A stretch of DNA of 64,000 nt, taken from assembly GCA_003024175.1 (NCBI GenBank), contig MDYQ01000038.1:62001-126000 (forward strand). Direction: 5' to 3'. The notes beneath the pieces were generated by a model that worked only from the letters and a program-made list of their open reading frames with translations, was not told the DNA's origin and made no database searches. Each line of letters starts with the position of its first letter. Positions within the stretch are counted from its first letter, which is position 1. This DNA is from Planoprotostelium fungivorum. Lineage: Eukaryota; Evosea; Variosea; Cavosteliida; Cavosteliaceae. Positions 33,878-49,439 of this stretch are shown one piece after another. A program made the translations under genes and the position numbers.

Positions 33878-36868
33878 ATGGACCCCATGGACACAACTCA
33901 AGTCGGGTTCGCACAGCTGTTCGAAAACACTCTACAAAAGCTAGAACTCAAAGAACTCGTGGAGTACCTACAATGCAACCATCAGGATTACCATTTCACC
34001 GACAAATCAGAAGCCGTCGCCGAGATCATCCGATTCCAACACCGCTCCAGTGCTCAACTCCTCCTATCGACCATCGGATCACCACATCTGCTCGTCGCAG
34101 GGACTTCCATCCGAGCCAATGATAAGGTTATCATCAGCTACACCGAGAAGAATGGCCTGCGTTCGTTGGTAGGACAACTTAAAACGGAGGTGACATGAAT
34201 TCACCCCCGTTGCATTATTGATTCTTTAGAACTTGAGGACTCTCTGTCAGACAGCTGGTTGTCTTCCCTCTGCCGTCCATCTAGAGCTCACATTCTCGCG
34301 ATCGTACGTCCTACTGTCCGTGATGTTCTCTCTGACACCCGACAGGGCCTTCGCAGAAGCGTTCGATCCTCTTTCCATCGACTTACAGAGATCATTAAGC
34401 ATCGCAGCCGGCGGTGGTGCCTCGGGTGGGCCTGAGGACTTTTTAGACATCCTCTCAGAGGTGAAACGTAGACATGGATCGTCCATCCCCCTCACCATCT
34501 CATCCAGATCTTCTTTTGGGAGGAGAGAGCTCAAGTGATCGACACGAGCAATCTGCATCTGGATGATGTAGTTCTAGATGGTTTCGCCATCGTCAAGAGG
34601 AGTTCAGAAGGTCGACCCGAATCGATTCAATTCCTGGGGAAAGCTCACAAGCTCAATCGATTGTGCAATGTGAACACAAGACCCATCGACATCCACTCAT
34701 GTCATTCAGCTCATATCCGCGGAGACATCTCACGATGAATACGAAGAAGACTGTGACGAAGAAGATTCAGAAGAGGAATACTATCACGCGACACACGGAG
34801 ACGAATTCGCACACTTCAACGGGCAACCTCAAGTAGAGGCCGACAACGACTCTCTCTTGTCCTCCCACCCCTTCCGTGACATCCTTCTCTGCCTTCCAAT
34901 GCTCCTCACTTTTACAAAAGACGAGAAGAATTGTACCGAGGAAGAAGATGACTTGGATTGGTACAGACGTAAGGCTAAGACGGTGACGGAGACCGTGAAG
35001 AACAAGAGAATCAAATCTCACGCGATGTACCGCGATACGCCCGGTTTACAACAGCTCGTCGATTGGGCAGAGCGAGTGAGAGAGAAACCACAAGCCACGT
35101 GAGACGAATCAATCACGCTCGCGGCTGAGTCTTCTGACAGAGACAGTGTTAAAGTGGAGGACTTGGCTGCGATGTATCGACCGTTCGATATCGTACAGCG
35201 TGACAATGACTGTGAGATGGTTCTGTTTGGATGGTACACGAAAGTCACCGGGGGACTAGTCCTCTTTCATTACCAGACGATACAGGTTCAAGTGTCTTCA
35301 GAAGGACGCTACGCGAGATATGTGGTGGGATAGACCGATGAAAACTCGTGGAGAACTCATCGAAAATCAGAAACACAATTCCATATCGCGAGATAACCTG
35401 GGTTACCTTCCTGTACTGGTGGGCCCCGAGGAACATACAAAGTTCATAGCTAGGGGTCAGACGTACTGTACGCTCTCCCAGGGAAACCATTTTGTTTCCC
35501 ACAGGCAAGGGGCATTGATCGGTGTTGCCTCTTCGAAGGTGGGCAGGATCATGTTGGAGCAGAGGGACAATGCGAACGCGTGTTACGAGGATGAATACTC
35601 GTATTTCGAAGAGAATATACCATCTGATGACGGGTCGCTGATTAAACGAGAAGAGTGAGGACATCATTTTCACATCGTTCATCATCCCATCGATCGTCAT
35701 CCCATCGTTCATCATCCCATCGATCATCATCACATCATCGTGACATCCATCACAGAATGAACGACATCGATCATCTTCTCTGCGTCTCCACTCTGCAAGC
35801 CTTCAGCTTCACTCACAAGTGTTGGACGAGGGTTCGGGTCGAAGACGTCGAAGCCATTCGATTCAACGAGAAAGCATTCGATCAACTCGTGCTGGAACCA
35901 GACAGAAAGACACTCGTGTACGGTGCAGTCATGAGAAACAGAGATATCTCAGACGATATCATACCCGGAAAAGGGGGTAGCACGGTGGTGAGTTCGAGCG
36001 TCTACAACGAGACGGGATTTAATTTTTGAAGTTTCTCTTGCACGGACCGCCGGGTACGGGGAAGACGTTGACAGCGGAGGCTGTTGCGGAGACACTGAAG
36101 AGACCTCTTTATTACGTATCCATGGGGGAGCTGGGTACGGATCCTGTGACACTGGAGACGAATCTTCTCAACATATTGAGTGAGAATACTCCTCATCGGA
36201 CATGATCATCGCACCATCACCTCCTCGTCATCTTGTACCTCATCCTCATCGATGACATCATCGACATCATCAACACATGAACAATTCCATGATTGCACGT
36301 TCATCTGCTGACACACCATCATCAGATCTCGCCAGCCGATGGGAAGCCATCGTCCTCATGGACGAAGCCGACATCTTCCTCGAGCAGAGAGACTACCGAG
36401 ACGTCAAGCGAAACGCCATGGTCGGTGTCATGATGCGACTGCTCGAATACTACCACGGCATCTTCTTCCTCACATCCAATCGAGTGCAGACCTTCGATCG
36501 TGCCTTCTACTCTCGCATCACGCTTGCCCTGCGCTACGATAGTTTAGACCGAGAGACTCGGTGCTCGGTGTGGAAAGTGAGGGCGTACGGTGGGATTTAG
36601 GGTTTACGAGGGACAGATGCTGCTGGGAGTGAAGGGGTTGGGACACTTGGACGCGAACGTGTTGTGTGACGTACAGATGAACGGGAGGCAGATCAAGAAC
36701 TGCATCAGCCTCGCAAAGAGCGTGGCCTCTTCGGAGGGGAGAGAAGTCACATACAAGGATTTGGTGGCGTCGAGTGACATCTGCAAAGACTTTGTGCATG
36801 AGATGAAGGCGATGAGGGATCTCGAAGCTTCTCCGCCTCCTTCAAAGAGATTCAAAACCAGAGAGTGA
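33878..36868 (+). CDS. AAA+ ATPase of the fungal-expanded type
   Basis: A long multi-exon gene. The N-terminal half (about 500 residues) has unassigned and acidic segments: FAQLFENTLQKLELKEL, TSHDEYEEDCDEEDSEEEYY, LDWYRRKAKTVTETVKN, MYRPFDIVQRDNDCEMVLFG and RGELIENQKHNS. A linker (FSFTHKCWTRVRVEDVEAI, FNEKAFDQLVLEPDRKTLV) leads to the AAA core: Walker A GPPGTGKTLTAEAVAE (about 36042-36066), Walker B IVLMDEADIF, sensor-1 FFLTSNR and an arginine-containing SRITLALRYD. The ending is a lid helix and basic tail. The layout matches large AAA ATPases that are greatly expanded in filamentous fungi. Function in that group is unclear. Exon joins between 34240 and 34560 are uncertain. One intron carries TCTACAAC at 36001. 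Confidence 0.78.
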
Positions 36869-36917
36869 CGACATTTGTTACGATAAAGGAAGAAAAATGG
36901 GATTTTATTTCATTTCG

Positions 36918-38017
36918 TCACTCGACGAGCTCCATGGTGATGACGAAGAAGACAGTCGAGTTGTCTCTTGTCTTTAAGACGTATTTGAGGGCCTTGAAGG
37001 TTCGTTTAGAAGGGTGTTGGTGTCGATGATGGAAGATGAGAGTGATGTCTTTTCACCTGGTTGTTGTAGTACTTCATCACGTCCACTTTGAAACCTATGG
37101 CTGGAAGTGTTACGGTGAAGCCTTGAAAATCGATGTAAGGATTGTAGAAATCCATGTTCCAGACCTTCAGCATCATCAGTATCACACTCGTGCAATGCCA
37201 CATTCGATCACCTGATCTGGTGATATGGTGAGATCCTTTCTATGCTCTAATTGTGTGAAAAAACTCTTTCTCTCTGCGTCTGTAAAATGGAGTCCCTCGA
37301 TGAGGGCATCTGTGTCTTCTGTGATGGGTTTTCCATCTGGGTTCGGCCATGCCGGTAATGGTGATGACTCTCCGATGATCTTCACGTTGATCTGTCTCAA
37401 GTTTAGAGAGTGCTTTAGAATGTGACAGAGATGATGCAATGCACCTTGTTCATGGAGACGATGAATGGTGAAAAGGCCCACGGACGGGCAGCGCTTGTGT
37501 CGACTTCTAAAGTGGGATCGATAGTCTTCTGTGCAATCTGCGCAATGTCAATGTGACGACCCCACTCGAAAGTGTTTCACCTTGATGGCCATCGATGAAC
37601 CCCAGGGAAGGTTGAGAGGCTTCTCAAATTGATTGCCCCACACAATTTCGTCGGCTTTGTATGTACCCTTATCCACACGTCAATGGTGAAAATTGGAAAC
37701 CCCGCACCTTGAATCGTCCCTGTATCTGTATGGAATTGAGAGCTGGATTGTTGTCGAAATAAGGAGAAGTCTCTATCGGTCTCTCTCCGTTGTGTGCTAC
37801 TCCCTTAAATCCTAATCATCCAATCAGGATCAATCGATGATTTTGCATGAGACGATGCCAAACAATACTGACCAACAATTCGAAGCGCTACTCTTCCTTC
37901 AAAATGTTCTGATTTGATCTCGAATTGATCCAATCCTTCATGATTCACAGTCAAGACTGACAGCTGTTCCTCGTTGGGTCCAGCCTTGACCAGTAATCTC
38001 ATCTTCTTGTCGCTCAT
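36918..38017 (-). CDS. DUF1769-family protein
   Basis: Six or so exons encode about 260 residues. MRLLVKAGPNEEQLSVLTVN, FEGRVALRIVGQ, ETSPYFDNNPALNSIQIQG, IVWGNQFEKPLNLPWGSSMA, KTIDPTLEVDTSAARPWAFS and the ending FTVTLPAIGFKVDVMKYYNN, LKYVLKTRDNSTVFFVITM follow the fungal DUF1769 pattern (ligand-like beta fold; 'GNDFD.PI', 'DPGL..D...KPY.YSP', 'VDVMKYY'). The family is widespread in fungi and some protists; function is unknown. There is no signal peptide. It ends 49 bases from the stop of the opposing AAA gene. Confidence 0.75.
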
Positions 38018-38223
38018 CGTATCGTGTTGTGTATGTGTCGCTCACGTTCTCTATTCCTGGCTTTTTGGAGGAATCCTCGGCTTCCTACTACAACGCTCTT
38101 CCCATCAAAAACCCTTGACTTGTCATCCGAATCCCAAACCAGCACGCAGAGAACATGATGGTTTGAAGACATTGCATTCACGCATACATTACATAGGACA
38201 TCTACTCTCAACTCTCTTTTATC

Positions 38224-40299
38224 TTACATCATCGCGAGGACGGCAGACATCACCAACATGATGGAGGCGAGGACTTGCATTCCGTTCGATGAGCCGTCGG
38301 TGGTGCCGCCTATCACCACAGAACGGGTGACATTGTTCGTAGTGTCGAGTATTACCGTGGAGTGAGTGACGGGGGCGTTGCTGACTGTATCGGGGTTCAC
38401 GGTGGAGGAAGTGACGCCGCTGTTGACCTGACCACTGCTGGTACCCGTTGAACCTCCGATGGTCGGCTGACTCCACGAACTGGTGAGGAAGTTGTAATTG
38501 TACTGAGCTCCGCTGTAGTTACCGTTGGGCTCTATGCGAAGGGGGCTCACTGATCGTGATGTCAGGATCGCGAATGAGATGGATGTGATGGATGTGATGG
38601 ATGTGATGGATGTGATGGATGTGATGGATGTGATGGATGTGATGGATGTGATGGATGTGATGGATGTGATGGATGTGATGACTGACCTGTGTTGAATAGA
38701 ACGGATTGGTTCTTAGCCAACAAGATGGTCACAGTGACAGAGCCTCCGTTGGAGGAGAATGGTATCGCGAAAGATGGCTTGGACTGCGAGGGATACTGAA
38801 CGCACGTCAGAAACAATAAAATATGTAAATCATTTTCGTCTACCTGGACCGTGGTGGAACCATTTACAGTGACGGAGACGCTGTAGAGGGAAGGATCTTT
38901 TGTGATGGTGTGAAAGTAGATCGAGTCATCAGGCGTGTTGCTGAAATTTGGAACTGTGAATGTGTCGTTTCTGTATTGAGCCTTTGGGTGAGGTCTGAAC
39001 CTACCGAACGTCAACGAATCGTCTTAGAGGTGCGCGTTCGGGCTCACCACCAGTAGAACTGATCTTGTGTGATGACTGGTTGCGATCCAGTCTTGTACCA
39101 TTGAGCGTAATAGCTGGTAATGTTACCGAAGGCGGTGTGATCGTATGTGACGGGGGAGTTGTATGGTGTCGCTGCACCGTAGATGTACTGCGAGCAGAAG
39201 CCGGGGACCTGCAGAGAGATCAGATGAGGACGAAGATGATGTGGATGCACCTCCGTCTGTTCTGGATTGATGATGTAGTGAGATTCACTGTAGTCGTTCC
39301 ACGTCGCAATTTCGACCTGATGGAAGGGTCAGATGGAGCGATGAATGGGTAATCACCATGTCAGGGTTGAGCTGGATGAGTTGACTCCATCTCTGGGGAT
39401 AGAGTCTCTCACTACCCCACACCCAGTTCTTGCTGTACTGTTGGATGTGAACGAAAAAGTTGGGAGAGGCACCGGCCATCCATTGCTTTCCATTCTTCTG
39501 TGCATCAGTCTGGTAATAGGCGTCTTCCGTGGTGGTTCGGTCTCCTCCAGATTGTGCCCTGTCGGTGAATTGAGAATATGATGGTGAGGTATGATAACAA
39601 CACACCACATGTCCCATGCAAAATGACAGTCCATCACGGGGAATCGCTCGTAAATATTGTAAGAGGGACCAGCTGCAGTGAAAGATGGACAGAAGTAGAT
39701 GGAAGTGTTCAATGATGCCTTCCACTGCGCCCATCCCGCATTGACCTGGGTGCTGTTGTATCCTGGGTTTCCAGCATAGATAAAATAGCCGTGCAGATCG
39801 GTTTGCTCTCCTGAGAAGGTGGACACGAATGGCTTACCCTGGTAACTGGAGCAGATGAACATCATATGATTCGTGATTGTGGACTCACTGATGGTAAGAG
39901 GGGCGTTGGTAATAAGTCTCGACCAATCCCTTTAGAGTACTGGCACTGTTGGCACCGAAAGAGGACATGTCAAACGACAAGAACAGTTTGAAGTTAGGAA
40001 ATCCGTCGGCAGCCGTAAAGAATTCGTCCAGAATGGCTGGCTGATGGGCATCGCTTCCTATCGGATGATGAGAAAATGTGTGTCCGTGTTTGAATGTATG
40101 TGTCTGTCGTCTCACCCATATTCAGAGCGAATCCGTCTATATTCCAAGCAATTGCAGCACTGATCTGTCTCTGATAGAAGGCGACGGGGTTGTTTGTGTT
40201 GGCATACCCAATCATGTAATGCGCGAAGACATACTTCTGATCAGCACAGACTCCAGCCAAGAAGATGCTGAAGATCACAGCCGAGATGATGGACCTCAT
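38224..40299 (-). CDS. GPI-anchored GH71 alpha-1,3-glucanase
   Basis: A third GH71 enzyme, divergent from the tandem pair. It has a signal peptide (MRSIISAVIFSIFLAGVCA), then KYVFAHYMIGYANTNN, WNIDGFALNMG, FKLFLSFDMSSFG, KPFVSTFSGEQ, IYFCPSFTAAGP, FPVMDCHFAWDMW and the hallmark VEIATWNDYSESHYI. A C-terminal beta region with SITV-type strands follows, then a Ser/Thr/Asn-rich stalk and a hydrophobic end (SSNGMQVLASIMLVMSAVLAMM split as a small omega site plus helix) typical of GPI attachment. No WSC domain is seen. It should be tethered at the cell surface, whereas the paralogues are secreted. One intron contains a 9-base minisatellite. Confidence 0.85.
38578..38676. repeat. 9-base minisatellite GATGGATGT, 11 copies
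   Basis: Eleven perfect copies of GATGGATGT in an intron of the GPI-anchored GH71 gene. The perfect identity suggests recent expansion and probably length polymorphism. Confidence 0.9.
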
Positions 40300-40933
40300 C
40301 TCTTTGCCTGCTGGACGTTGAATGAATGATAGACCCGACTCGCCGTTCCACTGTCGACAAATGATCCGGAATGCCCCAGCTGACAACTCATCCGCCGCAC
40401 GCTGGCATCCGACCTCAAGAATCATCCTTTTAGAGTACCCATACGAACCTCTAGCGTCATATCCATCGCCGCAGATGAATGCAGGTAGCCCAGTCAGAGC
40501 TTGTCGTCAAGCCAGCAGGTGCCCCGGATGAGATAGTTTGACAGCCCTCAGACGCTGTTTGACGGCCCACCGTCGTTGACTGTCTCGGCAGACGGGCTCA
40601 AATTGCGCCGTCGCAACCGCACGCGAACAGGAACGTCCATCAACAAACACGCGCGAAGCTTCTTTGAATAAGAGTGACTTCCTGTGGGTGATCGCCTGTG
40701 ACGCTGTGGTGATGGGCGGTGGCCTTCGGGCCGATATCATTGCATTTCAGAATTACTATTAATATCACGATCTCAATGTGAATGAAGAAGTCATAGTAAA
40801 TTACATAGTAAATTACTATGAAAATGCCATAAAAGATTGAACATTATAAATTTGATTCGTTGTAAACTGAGAATCCGATTTCCCGCCACACTGCGATAAC
40901 GGCAGTTGAGGCTATTTGAATCCCTTCGCCACA
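40300..40933. other. divergent intergenic region, GH71 / LRRC45-like
   Basis: A 634-base gene-free stretch. The left part (40430-40740) is GC-rich with no tRNA-like fold that I could find; the right part (40740-40880) is AT-rich with repeated TAGTAAATTAC. It probably holds the two promoters. No coding pattern is supported. Confidence 0.5.
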
Positions 40934-43900
40934 GATGAGCACAGAGAGTGCACGTAGGTCGATGAGTGGCAGCTATAAGAGCCTCTTAAACTCAAAAAGG
41001 TGAGCATCTTTGCATCACAATCGGCGGTTGTATGATTGGAATCAGCCCCCCGCCACAGAAGAGCTTAGACAACAAATTGAAATCCAGAGAAACTACAGAT
41101 CGCCGTAAATCCAGAGACGGACAGAGAGCATCTCCCTTGTTGCAACCCAGGTCTACACGAGTGGGCAATACAGATGTGCAGGTGAGAACAGCCTTCTTTT
41201 TATCGTCACAAAGATGTAACCCACCAAGTTCAATGAGGAGACGACACGCTACATTCAAGCATGCGCCTCTGCCGGTATCGATCCCATCTTAGATTTCGTG
41301 GTGGCACTGTCAGAACCAACTCTTCCGAGGTGCACGATGGCCAATCTGACGAAGCCTCTAGTGAGTCATTCCCTACATTTAACTTGATCTGACACCGAAA
41401 AGGGGGAGAAACAACTCAGCATCATCGCACATTCTCTGAGAGAGACCCGAAGCATTCAAGAGTTGGACATGAGCGGAAACAACATCAATTATCAGGGAGC
41501 TCACGAGATCGCCGTAGCTCTACAAGGAAATCAGTCCATACGATTAGCCCTTCTAGGAGAGAACACCTTCGGTTCAGAGGGAGTCAAATTCATCGCCAGC
41601 GTCTTGAAAGAGAACACCACCGTCACCGAACTAGACCTCCATTCGAATGATATTGGCAACCACGGAGCAGCGTCTCTGGGTGATGCGTTGACCGAGAATC
41701 AGACTCTGGTCAAATTGGACCTTCATCAGAACATCATCAAACCGCAAGGCATGTTAGCCATCTCATCCGCGTTGAAAGTGAATCGGTGAGGGGCGATGAT
41801 GGAGATCGAGTCTGACGATGGTGTAGATCACTGCAGACGTTGAACATCCGTTTCAATGAGATTGGAAACAACGGGGCCATCGCCCTTGGTACGGCCTTAG
41901 AATTGAATCAGACTCTCACCGAATTAGACTTTGGTGGAAACATGTGAGTCATGATCCACGAAGGGCCTAGAAAAATTCAGTTGACTTGGATGTAGGATCG
42001 AAGCTCTTGGAGGGAAAGCCTTGGCACAAGGCATGATGCGAAACTCTTCAGTCAAAAAGTTGAATCTGAGGTCGAATCAGATCGGTGACGAGGGTGCCAT
42101 CGAGTTCGCCATCCTTCTGAGGGAGTGAGTGCAACATGTCATCCATCGTGCCACCATCAACACATCGTCTCATCGCTTTAGGAACAATATTTTAGAGGAA
42201 TTATATCTCGGTCTCAACAACATCTCCACGCAAGGTGCTGTGTCTATCGGAGAGGCCCTGTCTGTCAACAACACACTCGTCAAGCTCGATCTCCAAGCCG
42301 TGCAATTGGGCCACGCGGGTGTTCTTGCGATGTCAGATGCCTTCAGAACGAATGCTACCGTCACGGACATCATTCTGGACATCGATCGGCTACCCAAAGA
42401 AGATGTGAGTCGAAACTCTGGTAGAATTGAATGGCTGATTCACGCTGTAGAGTGCCAAGATTGCGGCAGCTGTGAAGACGAACACGACTTTGACTGAATT
42501 TCACATGGGGAACCCCGATCGAGTGGATCCAGATGCTCTGTACAATATCCTCACCACCCTCCGTCTCAACAAATTTCTCAAAGGCTTACTGCAGAAGACT
42601 GGATTTGAAGAACACGTGAGGGAAAGCACGAAATGAAACTCCCTCTGACTCGACACAGTTTGGGAAGAGTCAGCAATCCCTGAGGACAATGTTCTTCGAT
42701 GGAGTATCGAAGAAGAGTCTGGAAGGAAACGAACTGGTGACCTACATCAGCGAGCGTCTGAAACTTATGGAGGATCAACTGTCGCGGGGGGACGTCGATC
42801 TCACACCGGAAGATATCATGAAGATGATCCTGCCGGAGGCAGAGTACACTCACGCCTTTGGTTCGACGAAAAATTCGACCACGTTCAAGAGCCCACAGGT
42901 CATCCAATCTCCTCCCACAGAAACCAATACGACACCACACCGTGTCAAGCAGCAAGAGAGACAGAATCCAAACATAGCCCTCGACTTTGAAGACTACCAA
43001 GGAGATCATTCAAAGAATCAGCCCGCCTTCTTTACCAAGAACAGAAGCTCTCCAGCTTATCAAGAGTCACGACTTGATCACTCGATGTCATCTAGGTCCA
43101 CCTTCTTTCCACATCGAGTGAGTGGAGGGAACGTGAAGATGGAAGAGCTGATTGTGAACAGGAGGACGAGACTGTCTTAGATGATATGTCCAGGGTAGTC
43201 AAATCGACCATCGCGGCGAGGGAGGGAGTCATCAAGGAAGACATGAACACATTGTTCCGGGCGGAGATGGACAAGAGAGACGAGAAGACGGCACAAGAGT
43301 GGAAGGGGTTACGTCAACAGCTGGAAGAAGAAGCTCAGACGCGGGCGAAGGAACAGAGTCAGACTTTAGAGGGAGCCGTACAGAAGATAGAAGTTTTCGA
43401 ACACTCTCTGGGACAATATCTCAAAGACACGGAAGAGAAAATGAGGCAGATGGAGGACAGAATGAACCGAACTGCCGCCGAGAGGGAGTCACAGCTTCAA
43501 GATCAGATCGAGAGCCTCAAGAGAGAAAACGAGACGCTGCGTGAATCAGAAAGGAAATTCAGAGAAGAGGAGCTGCCGCTATTCCTTCAGCGACAGATCG
43601 AGACGAGCCCCATCTTCCGCTCGATGATGGAGGAATCGACAGCCTTGAGATCACAACTGGAGGAAACGCGAGATGACTACACCAAGAGATTAGAATCCCA
43701 AGCTGCGTCCATTCAGAGGCTTCAGAACGAAGCGGAGGACTTGAAGCAGGAAGTGAAGGAGATCCTTGTCCCATCCATCACGAGGATGGACGAGAAGGTG
43801 AAGAAGCTAGAGAAGACATTGGTCTCGGATGTACAAGACAAGATCGGGGAGATGGTTCGTCAACTGGAAGAGTCAGAAGACCGCAACGCCCATCGCTGCA

Positions 43901-44580
43901 AACAATTGGAGACCACAATTCACGCCAGCCAGAGTGAACTGGCCGCTCAGAAGAAGGTGGTGGCCGAGCTGACGAAACAACTGGAGGAAGTCAGCCGCAA
44001 GACGGAAGAAGGATTAGAAGCCTTGGAGGAGAAGGACAAGGCCAACCAGAAGACCTTTGAGTCTTTGAAGAAGAACGTTCAAGCCATCGTCGAGACGAAA
44101 GCACACGTGGAACGTCTGTCTGAAGAGATGGAAGACAGTAGAGCCCAGCTGCAGAGGCACAGCCGAGAGATCGTCCAGGCGAAGGACAGCCAGAACGAGA
44201 TAGAGGCAGCCATACAAGATAGGATCTTGGAGATGAAGACAGAGCTGCAGCAGCAGTTGACCTCTTCCCTCCTCTCGGTGCAGAAGGACTTGGAGGAGAA
44301 CAAGGAAGTGACGCAGCGGCAAGTGGCCGATCTGAAGGATGAGACGGCACAAGCGAATCAAGTCATCGCGAGAGAGCTGCAAGAGATGAAGACAGACGTC
44401 GAGCAGACGACACGAGCGAGAAACGATCTGGAGTCATCGTCTCAACGATGGGAGGCCGCCGTGGACAATTTGGGAAGGAAAGTTGGAGAGGTGGTGCATC
44501 GCCTGCGCATCATCGAAGAGAATCTACGCGCCGATCAAGAGACATCCATGAACGCCCTCCAAGCTTTATTATCCGACTAA
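40934..44580 (+). CDS. LRRC45-like LRR plus coiled-coil protein
   Basis: A multi-exon gene of about 1050 residues. After a basic N-terminus, ETTRYIQACASAGIDPILDF leads to RNH1-type leucine-rich repeats (IQELDMSGNNINYQGAHEIA, VTELDLHSNDIGNHGAASLG, LNIRFNEIGNNGAIALGTAL, KKLNLRSNQIGDEGAIEFA, EELYLGLNNISTQGAVSIGE). A Ser/Pro/Asn-rich linker follows, then a single large exon of about 460 residues of unbroken coiled coil. The N-terminal helix, NLR-style LRRs and long coiled coil follow the LRRC45 plan; LRRC45 is a centriole linker protein at the proximal ends of centrioles. Homology is by architecture and LRR type, so this is moderate. The intron at about 43122-43165 joins FFPHR to EDETVLDDMSRV cleanly. 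Confidence 0.72.
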
Positions 44581-44631
44581 ATAGAAATAAACCCGGTATT
44601 TTACGTCCCCTTTCTTCACCACAAAGAAAAA

Positions 44632-44745
44632 GAATTTCAGAAGAGATGAGGAAGAAAAGAAGAGAAAGAAAAGAAGAGAAAGAAAGAAAAGAAGAGAAAG
44701 AAAAGAAGAGAAAGAAAAGAAAGAGAAAAAGAAAGAATGTTTCGT
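44632..44745. repeat. AAGAGAAAG purine tract between convergent genes
   Basis: Imperfect AGAAGAGAAAGAAA copies between two convergent stop codons. An all-purine strand over about 110 bases can form triplex DNA or stall polymerase and may help separate the two transcription units. Confidence 0.7.
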
Positions 44746-44757
44746 CTATTGAAAAGA

Positions 44758-48688
<3,931 letters not shown>

Positions 48689-49439
48689 GCCAAAGACAGG
48701 GCCGCTACTATATTACAGACACCAAACACCTAACCTCTACAAGATTCTCTCAGCCACCTCCACGCCCGATGCAAATAATGCAAAGACTCACCCTTGTGAA
48801 GGTATCGGTCGTTATAAAAGGATGTTCCTCTATACCAGATGAACAAAGAAGACAGAGCCGCTACCTCCTGCTCTCGTGCCGCGATGAGCCTCCCGTCAAT
48901 TGTAAATTATTTTAAACCCTTTTTTTTTGTGAAATCTCCCGTCGGACGGAACGCAAAGCCGAGACAACTCTCCCGCTGTGCAATTTAGAGGACGAGAGAG
49001 ACACAGACACTTGTATGTCTATAACCATTCACGTGAAGGGTTGTGGGGCGGATCATTTCGGAAGGGCTTCACAGAACGTGGTAGTATACAGGAGGAACCG
49101 GGGTTGGTTTATGCCGAGGTGTTGCCGTTGTTACCGTGTGGGAATTATAAATTTCGGCTTGCTTCTTGAGGACCAGAGTCACAGGATCACCCCAATATTA
49201 TATAGATAGATCAGAGTGTCTTTGATGAGTGCTGTATCTTCGTGCTCTGGCTGATGAGTTACCAGACCTCATCGACTTGCAAAGCATTCGAATTCAGTCG
49301 TATTCATTCTTTCAGTAGGAGACCCACGCCCGCTACATCGAGCTGAAGCGTGCACGTCTGCGCTTGTGTTTGCCTTTGTAGACGCAGACTTCGCGCGCGA
49401 AATTCGAATTTCCAAAGGAGGAACCCGACGCACATCGTC
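48689..49439. other. divergent intergenic region, SLK-like / basic protein
   Basis: A 751-base stretch, the longest gene-free run in the window. It has a T-run near 48921-48930 and AT-rich patches (AATTATAAATTTCGG near 49142, ATATTATATAGATAGA near 49195). Short frames on the plus strand are basic and show no domain. No RNA gene was recognised. Confidence 0.5.

Noticed and set aside
38578-38676. CRISPR-like array
   Set aside because: The 9-base units abut with no spacers and lie in a eukaryotic intron.
40430-40740. Possible tRNA or structured RNA in the GC-rich intergenic stretch
   Set aside because: No T-loop (GTTCRANNC) or anticodon-arm arrangement could be found by eye.
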